In this document: in pieces, positions 44,131 through 55,690 of the stretch
Layout: the number at the start of each line of letters is the position of its first letter
How positions within the stretch are numbered: position 1 is the first letter of the stretch
Position numbers and translations under genes: made by a program
Notes under the pieces: model-generated
What the model was told of the DNA's origin: nothing
Seen by the model: the letters and a program-made list of their open reading frames with translations, nothing else
Database searches by the model: none
NCBI RefSeq assembly: GCF_964204865.1
Contig: NC_135254.1
Span: 4,717,001-4,781,000, forward strand
DNA from: Styela clava
Taxonomy: Eukaryota; Chordata; Ascidiacea; Stolidobranchia; Styelidae
Direction: 5' to 3'
Length of the DNA stretch: 64,000 nucleotides

Positions 44131-47100
44131 CTATTCTATCCCATGTAATTAAGTTCATTGAGATTTTGTAATTTGGCGGCTATCAAACTACTTTACTACT
44201 TTACCAGTCTAGCCTACTTACTTATACAATATTGTAGAATCTCAGTAAGAAATCCCTTGAACAGAACAGTATATTATGTGGAACAAAATTACTGTGCTTA
44301 AAATGAATCATGAAACTTCAACACAACGTTTTCAGAAATAAAACTGCCCAAAGAAAAATGTAATAGAAGACGAATCTGCATTATTGAATAAATATAAAAT
44401 ACACACAAACAAATCTGCATTGGCGTATTTGTGCTTAGTTGAAAGTAGCTAGGACAGCAATTGTTTCATTAATGCTAATCGAAGTGGTCTTCATCAAAAT
44501 TCTAAAACATATTCTTATGTAAACCTCTGATGTTTCACTACTATACTGAACAATCAGAACCCCCATGAATAAATTGCAACAACTTAACCAGAGTTAAATA
44601 CCAAACCATTGTCATTGCATGAGACATCACATAAGAGTACTTGAACTTGGGAAAAATTTTATAACGATAATGAAAATCAGAAAGATCAGATGTGGATGTT
44701 TGAACTTGTAAAACAATTATTATGACCAAGATGTTGGGTCAAATACATTAATATCACATATTGGAGATCTTTATGATAATCCTGATGAGTCTTGTGGCCA
44801 ATATAATCTACTCGCAAAATATCAAACTAGATTATCTGGTGTATTAACATAACATCTAACAAGGCCATATCTATCAAAACAGAGTAAGGCATTCGCCAGT
44901 TATGTACTGAGAAGAAAATATAAAGAAATGGTTGAAATCTGGAACCTTTTAAAAAAAACAAATTAAAACTTATCCGGTCAGCAAAAAAGAATATACGCCA
45001 TTGTTAAAATTCCAATAATGATAATGTAGATTATGGTCGCAAGTGAAAGACTGAATATTAAGTTGTGAGTTAAATGTTGTAACCAAAATTGCTGTTGGCT
45101 ATCTTCTTCGTTAGTTGATGTTGACTAGTTAACTACTTTGATATATATTGTGTTCCTACTATCTAGACTCCGATATAAAACAATTATGGTAATCAGAAGT
45201 TATACGTACTCAATTGGGAGCTCCTGTTAATTTTATATAACAGATCAACTCAATATCCATCCTTTAGTATAATTTTATTGCTCCGGTTAAACAATTACGA
45301 TCGTCAATAACAAGAAATTATAAAACACGACTTAAATCATAAAATATAAATTGTACCTTAAATAGCATTGTCCATAAGATAACAGCAGAATTAACTAGAA
45401 CAACTGACCTTTCTCCCAACACTCTATTTTCTTTGTCCCGATCAGTCTATGTAAATGGAATTGGGGGTTTCTCAAATTAGTGGATAATTTGTCTATCTCT
45501 ATTTATTACTTTTTCGGGAAGAAGGTTTTTCCTTGATCAATCAAATTCTAGTTTGTCTCGTTTTTGATAGGAGGAATTTTGGATGAGAACGATAATTTAT
45601 TATTTCATCGGCACTATTATTTAGGTCGAATATCTTGTAAAGTTTATGAAATGACCTAGTTTAAGTTTAAAAATAGCGATAATTCATTGTCTCGTGAGTA
45701 TGAATCTTTTCATGCTGGTGGAAATTTACAGGTGCTAAGTCGAAAGTCAAGTTTTTAAGATTAATTGGGGTAATATTCGATGATTTAAAGTGACAAGTTG
45801 CAAATTTGTTACAATGTAATAGATCTTAGCTGTTTCATCAGTTTCTTATCAATGGACAGAAACCCAATATTGTTTAATTTGGCATGAAAGGATGAAATGC
45901 CAAATTATGCATCATTGTATAAACTTTGTCAGTCTAGAGACCAAACATGACCAACACCTTTCAGAATGTAACTTAACAAATTGCCTGGAGGATACTCGGC
46001 CCTTATAAACAATAAGTCATTTGCACTCCAAAATAAGTTATCCTTTTCCTATGCCTATTCATCTGCAATATTTAACGAGTTGACATACTGACATCTTATA
46101 GAACTAATTGGGTGCATATATTTCATATATTCAATTTGTCTTAAGATTAAATACTAAAGTCCTGTTCTAATGTTGTAATAATACTTCATGAAATAACAAT
46201 GCATCTCAAACATTGATTATAATTTTATATACACTACTACTTTATCTTTTTTTCCGTCGCAAAATTGAATGAGAAAATTGAAATTGGATGAGAAAATTAA
46301 AATGAATTTACTTACATTTTGTTAACATTTTCTAATTAGTCCTATTTAATGCCTTCCTGCTTAAAATAGCTACTTCTTAAATATTTCCATTTTGCAACTA
46401 CTAAAACTAGATGCCTTAGGCTTAGAGTAACTTGCTGATAACATTTTTTTTTTCAAAATTTTATAATTAGTCACAAGTTATTACAAATCATGCCAAGTTC
46501 TTTTATATAACAAAATTCCTTTCACATTTTTTTTATATTTCTTCTCATTATAAGTGAGTTCCTAATTTTCATAATAACATTATTTATACTTGGGTCATGG
46601 TTTTGAAATATTACAGCATTACGCTCCAACCAAATTGTATATCTTGCTGATAACATTTAGCTTTTAATTTTGCTTTCACTGACTGAATTCTGTGATTAAA
46701 TTGAATTAATGGTATTTCAATGATAGATAATTTGGCCATGATATCAATACCTGGTATCTAGCGCCCCTTTACGGTCGTCATACAAAATCATATAAACAAT
46801 ATAATAAAAATCACAAAAGTCGTTTCAAGTGAATAGAATATATTAATATAAGAATAATGTCAGATAAAATTAATCTGGAGTTGATAGGAAACACATGGAC
46901 AAATATATATATTTTCATGATGCTTATTCACGCCTTCGTTCGTTCGTTCCGAACAATGCCATGTACAAGCAGTCAATGTTTTTAAAAGGACCTGAATCTT
47001 GCTGATTTGGTATTGTATACACAGTTTATTATACAGCCCGGGTGAGGCGGTGGGCATTAAATTTGGAACCAGTAGTTTACAGATCTGAGAAACAGTTTGT

Positions 47101-48104
47101 CAGTGTCCGATTGTAGGTCCTTGTGTTGTTCAGTGCGATCAGATTTCCTGCTCCGACATACTCTGCTAAAGTAATGTCTGTGCAAGTAAACTGACATACC
47201 CACAAAGAGTTTAAAACATTTGCAAAACTCTCAATAGAAATCACGGAAGTGAATAATAATGTAATTATGGTCGTATCACTCCATCTTGTCCACACCAAAA
47301 TAATTTCATTGTTGCTACTTTTTTCTGTATTGATGACATTAGTTTTGGTTGTCAAAATAATAAATCTCCCTGTCTCTGTAATGTTACCCTGTCAGAAGCA
47401 TTATACATCTTATGGTCGAAGTAGAATATGAGTAAAAATTTTGTCGCTGTTCTAATGAAACTATACATCCAATGTAGAATTCTCGACCTTGTACATTTTA
47501 TCAGCAAGAGTAAAGGGATGGAGTATTAAATTTCCAATGATAGCATTGGAGTTAACAGTCAGGTATGGTACCAGAGTATCTACAACACACCTACAGTTGC
47601 TTTAATGATGACTGGGGTAAATTCAAATTCTCAAAATTAGATGAATTAATTTAAGGATTGACTTTCCCAACTATGCAATAATATAGGAATGTTAACTAAC
47701 TAGCTGTTGCCATATCGAGCCTGTATACACCGGGCAATAGTTGAGGACCATCTCAACTATTGCCCGGTCCATCTTAACAAACATTCATATGAAATTTTAT
47801 TCTAATACCTTGTTGAACTCTTTTGTATCATTTCTATTCAATCATATTTAAAAGCATCAAGTTCCTAGTCCAATTGTAGTCTATTTGAGACAACAAGATG
47901 TCATCACGATGGAGAAAGCAAAACAACAACTTACTGGTTGCGCGATGGCCCAGCGTCGGACTTACGTGTGTTGGCATTGCAGATTACAAATTATATATTA
48001 CGCAAAATATCTTACAAATCTCTGCAGATTGATTGATTACTAAATTTTGGTGAATATTGGTACATTAGGGTAATTAGTAATTTTCTGACATATATGCAGA
48101 AGTT
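44131..48104. other. Intergenic DNA, no gene recognised
   Basis: Mostly single-copy-looking AT-rich DNA from 44.1 to 46.9 kb without splice-supported exons or recognisable domains. A reverse family 1 SINE fragment lies at about 46950-47060 (CAGCCCGGGTGAGGCGGTGG). A tract at 47.1-47.7 kb resembles 31.2-31.8 kb and 0.93-1.1 kb. A family 1 SINE fragment lies at about 47940-48000. The minus-strand frame at 47077-47355 overlaps the repeated tract and is not supported. Confidence 0.4.
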
Positions 48105-48498
48105 GGAACTCGTAGAATTAGTACCATGTTAGGGTTATAATTATATTCCGATTTGACTAATTTTAGTTCCATTACAAGTTTGGAGACTGTCCATATTAGC
48201 CAAGTAAATACCCCCCTGCCCATAGATTTCATTCCTTTTACACAATTTGATGCAAAATATGCTAACAAAATAGTTACCTCCATATTGGTACACCCACATT
48301 GGTACTCCCGTAGAATAAGCACCCTGTTAGGGTTAGGCCAAAATTTTATTACAATTTGACCTATTTTAGTTCTATTACAAGTTTGGAGACTGTTTATGTT
48401 AGCCAAGTGAATATTCCCCTGCCCATAGATTTCATTCCTTTTACACAATTTGATGCAAAATATGCTAACAAAATAGTTACCTCCATATTGGTACACCC
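48105..48498 (+). repeat. Repeat B, two tandem units beside the MULE
   Basis: Two units of about 197 bp, each running from CGTAGAAT...CATGTTAGGG/CCTGTTAGGG through TTCTATTACAAGTTTGGAGA and GTTAGCCAAGT to CCTCCATATTGGTACACCCA. A third unit resumes at 55956 beyond the MULE. The junction of units one and two (CACATTGGTACTCCCG, near 48295-48310) is an unoccupied copy of the MULE target site. Confidence 0.75.
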
Positions 48499-48784
48499 AC
48501 ATTGGTAACCAAAGTTACCCTAGCAGACATCTCTCAGCAGACATCTCTCTCGTTTTTGAACGCGTCGATCACCGTTGCCAGAACTGAGATTTCAATTGAG
48601 CGATGCGAGAGTTTACGAAAAAGGCATCGATGCAAAATCAGCTGATGCTTTATAAGTTGCCAGATTAATCATAGAAACTGTAAATAATTGCCAAAAAATC
48701 ACAGTTCTCCCCCAAATATAAGCGTCTCACAAATAAATCCGCTTAGTAAAAGAAAAATGAGTATAAGTGCTTATAATAGAAAGT

Positions 48785-51347
48785 AAACACAACGAGTTTA
48801 ACGAATATTGTATAGATGGAAGAGATACCCATTATCGTTTAAACCTGTCCCAGTCGTCAATTTTTGATAAAATTGGTAAGAAGACCTATTTTGCCCCCAA
48901 AAAGATGTGTCTTTGTATGGGGGGAAGATATTTTTATTATCGCATAAACATGGCCCGATAGTCAATTTATGAGAAAAATGGCAAAAAGACCTCTTTTGCC
49001 CCAAAAAATGAGTGTCTTGCAGTTATGGGCCCCACATTTACAAAATACCAGTAGTAGTACATATAATAAAGTGTTAATACAGCGAGTTTGAAAAAGTTTG
49101 TATGGGGGGATAATAATTTTATAATGGCCCAAACATGGCCCGATAATCAATTTTTGATAGAAATGGCAAAAAGAACTATTTTGTCCCAAAAAATGAGTGT
49201 CTTGCAGTTATGGGCCCCACATTTACACAAGACCAGCATTAGTACATATAACAAAGTGTTTATACAGCGAGTTTGAAAAAGTTTGTATGGGGGGAAGATA
49301 TTTTTATTATCGCATAAATATGGTCCGATAGTCGATTTATAAGAAAAATGGCAAAAAGACCTCTTTTGCCCCCAAAAATGAGTGCCTTGCAGTTATAGGC
49401 CCCACATTTACAAAACACCAGTAGTAGTACATATAATAAAGTGTTAATACAGCGAGTTTGAAAAAGTTTGTATGGGGGGAAGATATTTTTATAATCGCTT
49501 AAACATGGCCCGATAGTCAATTTTTGATAAAAAATGGCAAAAAGACCTAGTTTTCCCCATAAAATGAGTGTCTTGCAATTACGGGCCCCTGATTTACACA
49601 AGACCAGAAGTAGTACATATAATAAAGTGCTAATACAGCGAGTTTGAAAAAGTTTGTATGGGGAGATAATATTTTTATAATGGCCCAAACATGGCCCGAT
49701 AATCAATTTTTGATAGAAATGGCAAAAAGACCTACTTTGCCCCAAAAAATGAGTGTCTTGCAGTTATGGGCCCCACATTTACAAAACACCAGTAGTAGTA
49801 CATATAATAAAGTGTTAATACAGCGAGTTTGAAAAAGTTTGTATGGGGGGAAGATATTTTTATAATCGTATAAACATGGCCCGATAGTCAATTTTTGATA
49901 AAAAAAAAATGGCAAAAAGTCCTACTTTGCCCCAAAAAATGAGTGTCTTGCAATTACGGGCCCCTCATTTACACAAGACCAGTAGTAGTACATATAATAA
50001 AGTGTCGATACAGCGAGTTTGAAAAAGTTTGTATGGGGGGATAATATTTTTATAATGACCCAAACATGGCCCGATAATCAATTTTTGATAGAAATGACAA
50101 AAAGACCTATTTTCCCCCAAAAAATGAGTGTCTTGCAGTTATGGGCCCCACATTTACAAAACACCAGTAGTAGTACATATAATAAAGTGTTAATACAGCG
50201 AGTTTGAAAAAGTTTGTATGGGGGGAAGATATTTTTATAATCGCTTAAACATGGCCCGATAGTCAATTTTTGATAGAAATGGCAAAAAGACCTATTTTGC
50301 CCCAAAAAATGAGTGTCTTGCAGTTATGGGCCCCACATTTACAAAACACCAGTAGTAGTACATATAATAAAGTGTTAATACAGCGAGTTTGAAAAAGTTT
50401 GTATGGGGGGAAGATATTTTTATAATCGCCCAAACATGGCCCGATAGTCAATTTTTGATAGAAATGGCAAAAAGACCTATTTTGCCCCAAAAAATGAGTG
50501 TCTTGCAGTTATGGGCCCCACATTTACAAAACACCAGTAGTAGTACATATAATAAAGTGTTAATACAGCGAGTTTGAAAAAGTTTGTATGGGGGGAAGAT
50601 ATTTTTATAATCGCTTAAACATGGCCCGATAGTCAATTTTTGATAGAAATGGCAAAAAGACCTATTTTGCCCCGAAAAATGAGTGTCTTGCAATTACGGG
50701 CCCCTCATTTACACAAGACCAGTAGTAGTACATATAATAAAGTGTTAATACAGCGAGTTTGAAAAAGTTTGTATGGGGGGAAGATATTTTTATAATCGCT
50801 TAAACATGGCCCGATAGTCAATTTTTGATAGAAATGGCAAAAAGACCTACTTTGCCCCAAAAAATGAGTGTCTTGCAATTACGGGCCCCTCATTTACACA
50901 AGACCAGTAGTAGTACATATAATAAAGTGTTAATACAGCGAGTTTGAAAAAGTTTGTATGGGGGGAAGATATTTTTATAATCGTATAAACATGGCCCGAT
51001 AGTCAATTTTTGATAAAAAAAATGGCAAAAAGACCTACTTTGCCCCAAAAAATGAGTGTCTTGCAATTACGGGCCCCTCATTTACACAAGACCAGTAGTA
51101 GTACATATAATAAAGTGTCGATACAGCGAGTTCGAAAAAGTTTGTATGGGGGGATAATATTTTTATAATGACCCAAACATGGCCCGATAATCAATTTTTG
51201 ATAGAAATGACAAAAAGACCTATTTTGCGCCAAAAAATGAGTGTCTTGCAGTTATGGGCCCCACATTTACAAAACACCAGTAGTAGTACATATAATAAAG
51301 TGTTAATACAGCGAGTTTGAAAAAGTTTGTATGGGGGGAAGATATTT
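48785..51347 (+). repeat. Left tandem array of the MULE, ~186-bp unit, about 13-14 copies
   Basis: The junction word GCGAGTTTGAAAAAGTTTGT recurs 13 times from 49081 to 51310, at spacings of 184-188 bp, after one diverged outer unit. Each unit contains ACATGGCCCGATA, CAATTTTTGATA, CAAAAAATGAGTGTCTTGCA and CAGTAGTAGTACATATAATA. Two sequence types alternate irregularly (GTTATGGGCCCCACATTTAC and ATTACGGGCCCCTCATTTAC). The many open frames of 62-161 codons on both strands reflect the near-multiple-of-three period, not genes. Confidence 0.9.
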
Positions 51348-51350
51348 TGA

Positions 51351-52028
51351 TATGAGACTAGATTGATAAATGTCCCAGATTTCGATAATCAATGGAATTC
51401 GCTTGACTGTTTGAGAAAATTTCAGGCCAGAAAATGCAACAATAAATTAATTCGTGGAACCTTGCAGCAAATTTCACAAGTTCTTCCAGGTATTATGTTG
51501 TGGTCGGAACAGTCTGTAAGAATATTCATCCAAAATGCTCAAAATGATATAATTTATATTGACGCTACTGGTGGGGTACTACTGCCTTCTGGTGCCCAAA
51601 GCCCATATTACATTTACGAAATAGTTACTCGCCATCCCCAAAAGGACAAATCCCCATTTGCTGTTGCAACGTTTGTTACGAATCGGCACAACATTGCAAA
51701 TATTTCGAACTTTTTGTCACAATTCCGTTCTGATGTTTCCAAATTGACCAAACGATTTCCCGCAAAAGTTTTTATATGTGATGGTAGTATGGCCCTCATT
51801 AAGTCGATAATTCAGGTAAACATGCGCGAAAGTTTAGAGGCCTACATATCACGCTGTTATTCGGTCATTCAAGGCAGTGCAAATTTGGATATGCTTTCCC
51901 GACCCTTTCTTCACCTATGCACCAGTCATACCATGAAAAATTTCAAGCAATTGGCGTGTAGGGTTCCAAAAGTAAAGCGGGAATTCATAAGGGAATTAAA
52001 AAACTTCGTAAAATTATTTATCATTTGA
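51351..52028 (+). CDS. MULE DDE transposase, N-terminal and core part
   Basis: Open from 51351; residues are numbered from the TTG at 51363, and the true start is uncertain because the left array abuts it. Core motifs: D67 in YIDATGG, D140 in FICDGSMALIK, and C186-x2-H189 in LHLCTSHTMKNF. This is the D-D-C/H arrangement of the Mutator superfamily. The third acidic residue probably lies in the next frame (E121 in FGTTIGYEKYKHF). About 66 residues precede the first Asp, shorter than usual for MULE transposases, so the DNA-binding N-terminus seems to be lost or swallowed by the array. The frame ends at TGA 52026-52028, overlapping the next frame by 67 bases, with A AAA AAC at 51998-52004 in the correct phase for -1 slippage. 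It would cut and join transposon ends. Activity doubtful. Confidence 0.8.
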   Translation, partial: YETRLINVPDFDNQWNSLDCLRKFQARKCNNKLIRGTLQQISQVLPGIMLWSEQSVRIFIQNAQNDIIYIDATGGVLLPSGAQSPYYIYEIVTRHPQKDKSPFAVATFVTNRHNIANISNFLSQFRSDVSKLTKRFPAKVFICDGSMALIKSIIQVNMRESLEAYISRCYSVIQGSANLDMLSRPFLHLCTSHTMKNFKQLACRVPKVKREFIRELKNFVKLFII

Positions 52029-53614
52029 CAATATTATTGATATCCCTGAATTCGAATCTTGTTGATAATAGCTGGTCGTACTTGAAAAAGCGTATCGAAA
52101 AACAAAATATTCCACCCCCACCCGAATGTGTTTTCGATCATGAAGCATCGGGTGAACTTTTACCAGATGCAGACTGGAGTGAGAGTAATCCTTTTACCGA
52201 ATTACTATATCTGGATATTGCTAGAGCTACAAAAATTGCTACTGATGCGGGTTTTTGTGGTTCCAACTCTTTTTATTGTCCGGAAGTAATGACTAAATTT
52301 AAAACGTTTTATGTACCCAAAATTTGTCTATGGGGCGATTTGCTAGTAGGTGATTTAGGCAGGTTTGGTACAACAATAGGCTATGAAAAGTATAAGCATT
52401 TTTACGCAAAATCATCGGTCTCTAACAAACAGAACTTAGCAAAAGATAATCGAACACAGGGAATCATGGAGAAAAGTCAACAGGAGCTAAAGCGTACTCG
52501 TTTCAACAACAGGCGGTTTAAACGTCTTGACGAGATCGCTGTAGTGTATGATCAACTTCATGATTCCCTAATTAGGGAATATCAGGATAATTTGATTGTT
52601 CGTCCCAAAAAGAGGAAAGTCGATAACAGAGACCAAATTGACCAAGAAATTGAGAAATGGGGTAAAATATGTAGAAATATGGGTAATGATAAATCGAAAG
52701 GTATATATTTACAGCCACCGTCTAGACCTCTGAAAGCTTCTTGCCCAATAGAATTGCTTGATAATGATGTATTGGAAACGGAAATAATATGTGAGGGGTC
52801 TTCTCAGTCAATGGCATTGCGATTTAGGTCACCCAAAATTGATTTTCGAAACTTGGTACATATGTCCAACGTTGACTTTGAAATATTGAGCTCCAATACC
52901 AATTTCCAAAGGGATTGGTTCACATCGGACATTATAAATACCGCATCGCTGATTTTGTCATCGCAGTACCCGAATGCTGACGGCCTTCAAAGCACGACAC
53001 TTTATACCACAATATCTGGCCCAAAGGTCTACGCTCCTTTCAAAAAGTTTATTCAAATTTTGTTCGTGCATGATAATCACTGGGTAGCTGCGTCAAACAT
53101 ATTTTCTTTCAATCAGAATACCATTCAAATCTATGATAGTTCGTACTTGAAATACACAGAAAATGACAAATATGCTATTTCGCTTCTCATGCGGCCAACA
53201 TTAGGAACAAACAAACTACAGATTGAATTTCCTCCCGTCCAGCAACAAACGCTAGGTGCATCTTGCGGACCATTTGCAATAAGTTTTTGCATAGCTTTAT
53301 GCGAAAGAATTAGACCAGAGGATATAGTTTTCGATGAGATAAATCTGCGAAAAAAGATTTATGATGGCATAAGTTCTAAACGATTCTCACCAAATTTTAA
53401 TATCGGCCGAAACCACAATAAAACCAATACGAAATTTATGGATATTCAGATATTTTGTAACTGCCGACTGCCCTACATACAAAATCAGACTATGATAGAA
53501 TGCACTTCATGTTTGGAATGGTACCACCCGGAATGTTGCAATACTCCTGTGCCAACTGAGGCACTGGGAGATTGCAAAATTGAATGGCATTGCGAGAAGT
53601 GCAATCGATGCTAA
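51962..53614 (+). CDS. Transposase C-terminal region fused to Ulp1-like cysteine protease and PHD finger
   Basis: Frame open from 51962; residues counted from TTG at 52025 (529 residues). Residues ~1-130 look like the end of a MULE transposase (FYCPEVMTKF, PKICLWGDLL, candidate catalytic E121). Residues ~160-260 are a charged linker with a PKKRKV nuclear-signal-like run at 194-199. Residues ~270-450 form a Ulp1/SENP-type (C48) protease with H352 in HDNHWVA, D371 in IYDSSY, Gln at 406-408 and C414 in GASCGPFA. Residues 478-526 are a PHD finger: C478, C480, C493, C496, H501, C504, C523, C526. A Ulp1 domain would cleave SUMO-like conjugates; PHD fingers read histone H3 tails. Captured Ulp1 domains are known in plant MULEs (Kaonashi). 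The function here is inferred. Confidence 0.85.
   Translation, partial: GSKSKAGIHKGIKKLRKIIYHLTILLISLNSNLVDNSWSYLKKRIEKQNIPPPPECVFDHEASGELLPDADWSESNPFTELLYLDIARATKIATDAGFCGSNSFYCPEVMTKFKTFYVPKICLWGDLLVGDLGRFGTTIGYEKYKHFYAKSSVSNKQNLAKDNRTQGIMEKSQQELKRTRFNNRRFKRLDEIAVVYDQLHDSLIREYQDNLIVRPKKRKVDNRDQIDQEIEKWGKICRNMGNDKSKGIYLQPPSRPLKASCPIELLDNDVLETEIICEGSSQSMALRFRSPKIDFRNLVHMSNVDFEILSSNTNFQRDWFTSDIINTASLILSSQYPNADGLQSTTLYTTISGPKVYAPFKKFIQILFVHDNHWVAASNIFSFNQNTIQIYDSSYLKYTENDKYAISLLMRPTLGTNKLQIEFPPVQQQTLGASCGPFAISFCIALCERIRPEDIVFDEINLRKKIYDGISSKRFSPNFNIGRNHNKTNTKFMDIQIFCNCRLPYIQNQTMIECTSCLEWYHPECCNTPVPTEALGDCKIEWHCEKCNRC
51998..52004 (+). promoter_or_regulatory. Candidate -1 ribosomal frameshift heptamer
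   Basis: A AAA AAC lies in the transposase frame as AAA-AAC (Lys-Asn) preceded by A, the classical X XXY YYZ pattern. Slipping by -1 continues at 52004 in exactly the Ulp1-PHD frame, giving a predicted ~750-residue fusion. I see no strong stem directly downstream by eye. The alternative is ordinary indel decay: the third frame reads DNIIDIPEFES just after it. Confidence 0.4.
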
Positions 53615-53894
53615 ATTTTTTCGTTATATATTCACTATATGCCTAACTACAATTATTTTTCAGATCCATCGGCTTCATGGACACACAAATGATCAGTCTA
53701 TTTTACCTTTTGCAATATATGCCAAAGTTAAGGGTTTTCTCTCTCGATCGTCGCCAGTTTTGAGATGAAAACCATCACGATAGTTGGCACCTTGACGTGG
53801 TGTGGTGGCTTACTACTAAGACCAACTAATTATCCAATGCAATGAGTGTGTCTACTACCCAAAGTGTAAATGGGGGACCCTGATTATAAGACAT
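53615..53894. other. Non-coding spacer of the MULE
   Basis: From the TAA at 53612-53614 to the first unit of the right array. It is AT-rich at first, then GC-richer near 53740-53880. No second gene is seen; the 62-codon frame at 53580 overlaps the PHD coding end and has no domain. Confidence 0.5.
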
Positions 53895-55690
53895 TTTTTT
53901 AAGGGCGAACTATGTCATTTTGCCATTTCTATCGTAAATTGACTAGCGGGCCATGTTTAAGCGATTATAAAAATATTTTCCCCCCATACAAATTTTTCAA
54001 ACTAGCTGTATTAACACTTTATTATATGTACTACTGCTGGTCTTGTGTAAATGAGGGGCTCGTAATTGTAAGATACTCATTTTTTGAGACAAATTAGGTT
54101 TTTTTACCATTTCTATCATTAATTGACTAGCGGGCCATGTTTAAGCGATTATAAAAATATCTTCCCCCCATACAAACTTTTTCAAACTTGCTGTATTAAC
54201 ATTTTATTATATGTACTACTACTGGTGTTTTGTAAATGTGGGGCCCATAACTGCAAGACACTCATTCTTTAGGGCAAAATAGGTCTTTTTGCCATTTCTA
54301 TCAAAAATTGATTATCGGGCCATGTTTAAGCGATAATAATAATATCTTCCCCCCATACAAACTTTTTCAAACTCGCTGTATTAACACTTTATAATATGTA
54401 CTACTACTGGTCTTGTGTAAATGAGGGGCCCGTAATTGCAAGACACTCATATTTTGGGGAAAACTAGGTCTTTTTGCCATTTTTTTTCAAAAATTGACTA
54501 TCGGGCCATGTTTAAGCGATAATAAAAATATCTTGCCCCCATACAAACTTTTTCAAACTCGCTCTATTAACACTTTATTATATGTACTACTACTGGTGTT
54601 TTGTAAATGTGGGGTCCATAACTGCAAGACACTCATTTTTTGGGGCAAAAGAGGTCTTTTTGCCATTTTTCTCATAAATTGACTATCGGGCCATGTTTAT
54701 GCGATAATAAAAATATCTTCCCCCCATACAAACTTTTTCAAACTCGCTGTATTAACACTTTATTATATGTACTACTACTGGTGTTTTGTAAATGTGGGGC
54801 CCATAACTGCAAGACACTCATTTTTTGGGGCAAAAGAGGTCTTTTTGCCATTTTTCTCATAAATTGACTATCGGGCCATGTTTAAGCGATAATAATAATA
54901 TCTTCCCCCCATACAAACTTTTTCAAACTCGCTGTATTAACACTTTATAATATGTACTACTACTGGTCTTGTGTAAATGAGGGGCCCGTAATTGCAAGAC
55001 ACTCATTTTTTGGGGAAACTAGGTCTTTTTGCCATTTTTTTTTCAAAAATTGACTATCGGGCCATGTTTAAGCGATAATAAAAATATCTTCCCCCCATAC
55101 AAACTTTTTCAAACTCGCTGTATTAACACTTTATTATATGTACTACTACTGGTGTTTTGTAAATGTGGGGCCCATAACTGCAAGACACTTATTTTTTGGG
55201 GCAAAAGAGGTCTTTTTGCCATTTTTCTCATAAATTGACTATCGGGCCATGTTTAAGCGATAATAAAAATATCTTCCCCCCATACAAACTTTTTCAAACT
55301 CGCTGTATTAACACTTTATTATATGTACTACTACTGGTCTTTTGTAAATGTGGGGACCGTAATTACAAGACACTCTTTTTTTGGAGCAAAGAGGTCTTTT
55401 TGCCATTTCTATCATAAATTGACAAGCGGGTCATGTTTAAACGAGAATAGAAATATCTTCCCCCCATACAAACTTTTTGAAACTCGTTGTATAAACACTT
55501 TATTAAATGTACTACTGTTGTTTATGTATAAATGAAGAGTTATGATTGTAAGACACATCTTTTTGGAGGCAAAGTAGGTCTTTTTACCAATTTTATTAAA
55601 AATTGACGACTGGGACAGGTTTAAACGATAATAAGTATCTCTTCCACCTATCCAATATTTGTTAAACTCGTTGTGTTTACTTCCCATTAT
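53895..55690 (-). repeat. Right tandem array of the MULE, inverted, about 10 units
   Basis: The complement of the left array. Words such as CATACAAACTTTTTCAAACT and AAACTCGCTGTATTAACACT recur from 53996 to 55663 at about 185 bp. The same two subtypes occur. The outermost units (55460-55690) share their private changes with the outermost left unit (ACGAGTTTAACGAATATTG there, ATATTTGTTAAACTCGT here), as expected for old matching ends. There are fewer units than on the left, so the ends have changed length independently. Confidence 0.85.

Noticed and set aside
47077..47355. 92-codon minus-strand frame as a membrane protein
   Set aside because: It overlaps a tract that recurs in degraded form near 31.5 kb and 1.0 kb and begins in low-complexity sequence; a repeat origin is more likely.
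49260..50693. Many repeated open frames of 62-161 codons in the MULE arrays (CINTLLYVLLLVFCKCGA-type)
   Set aside because: They follow from a repeat period close to 186 = 3 x 62 and occur in both arrays on opposite strands, with equally long antisense frames. No start context, domain or unit-independent constraint supports coding.
48901..51340. CRISPR-like array reading of the regularly spaced repeats
   Set aside because: The units are whole ~186-bp tandem copies with no distinct spacers, inside a eukaryotic transposon with inverted ends.
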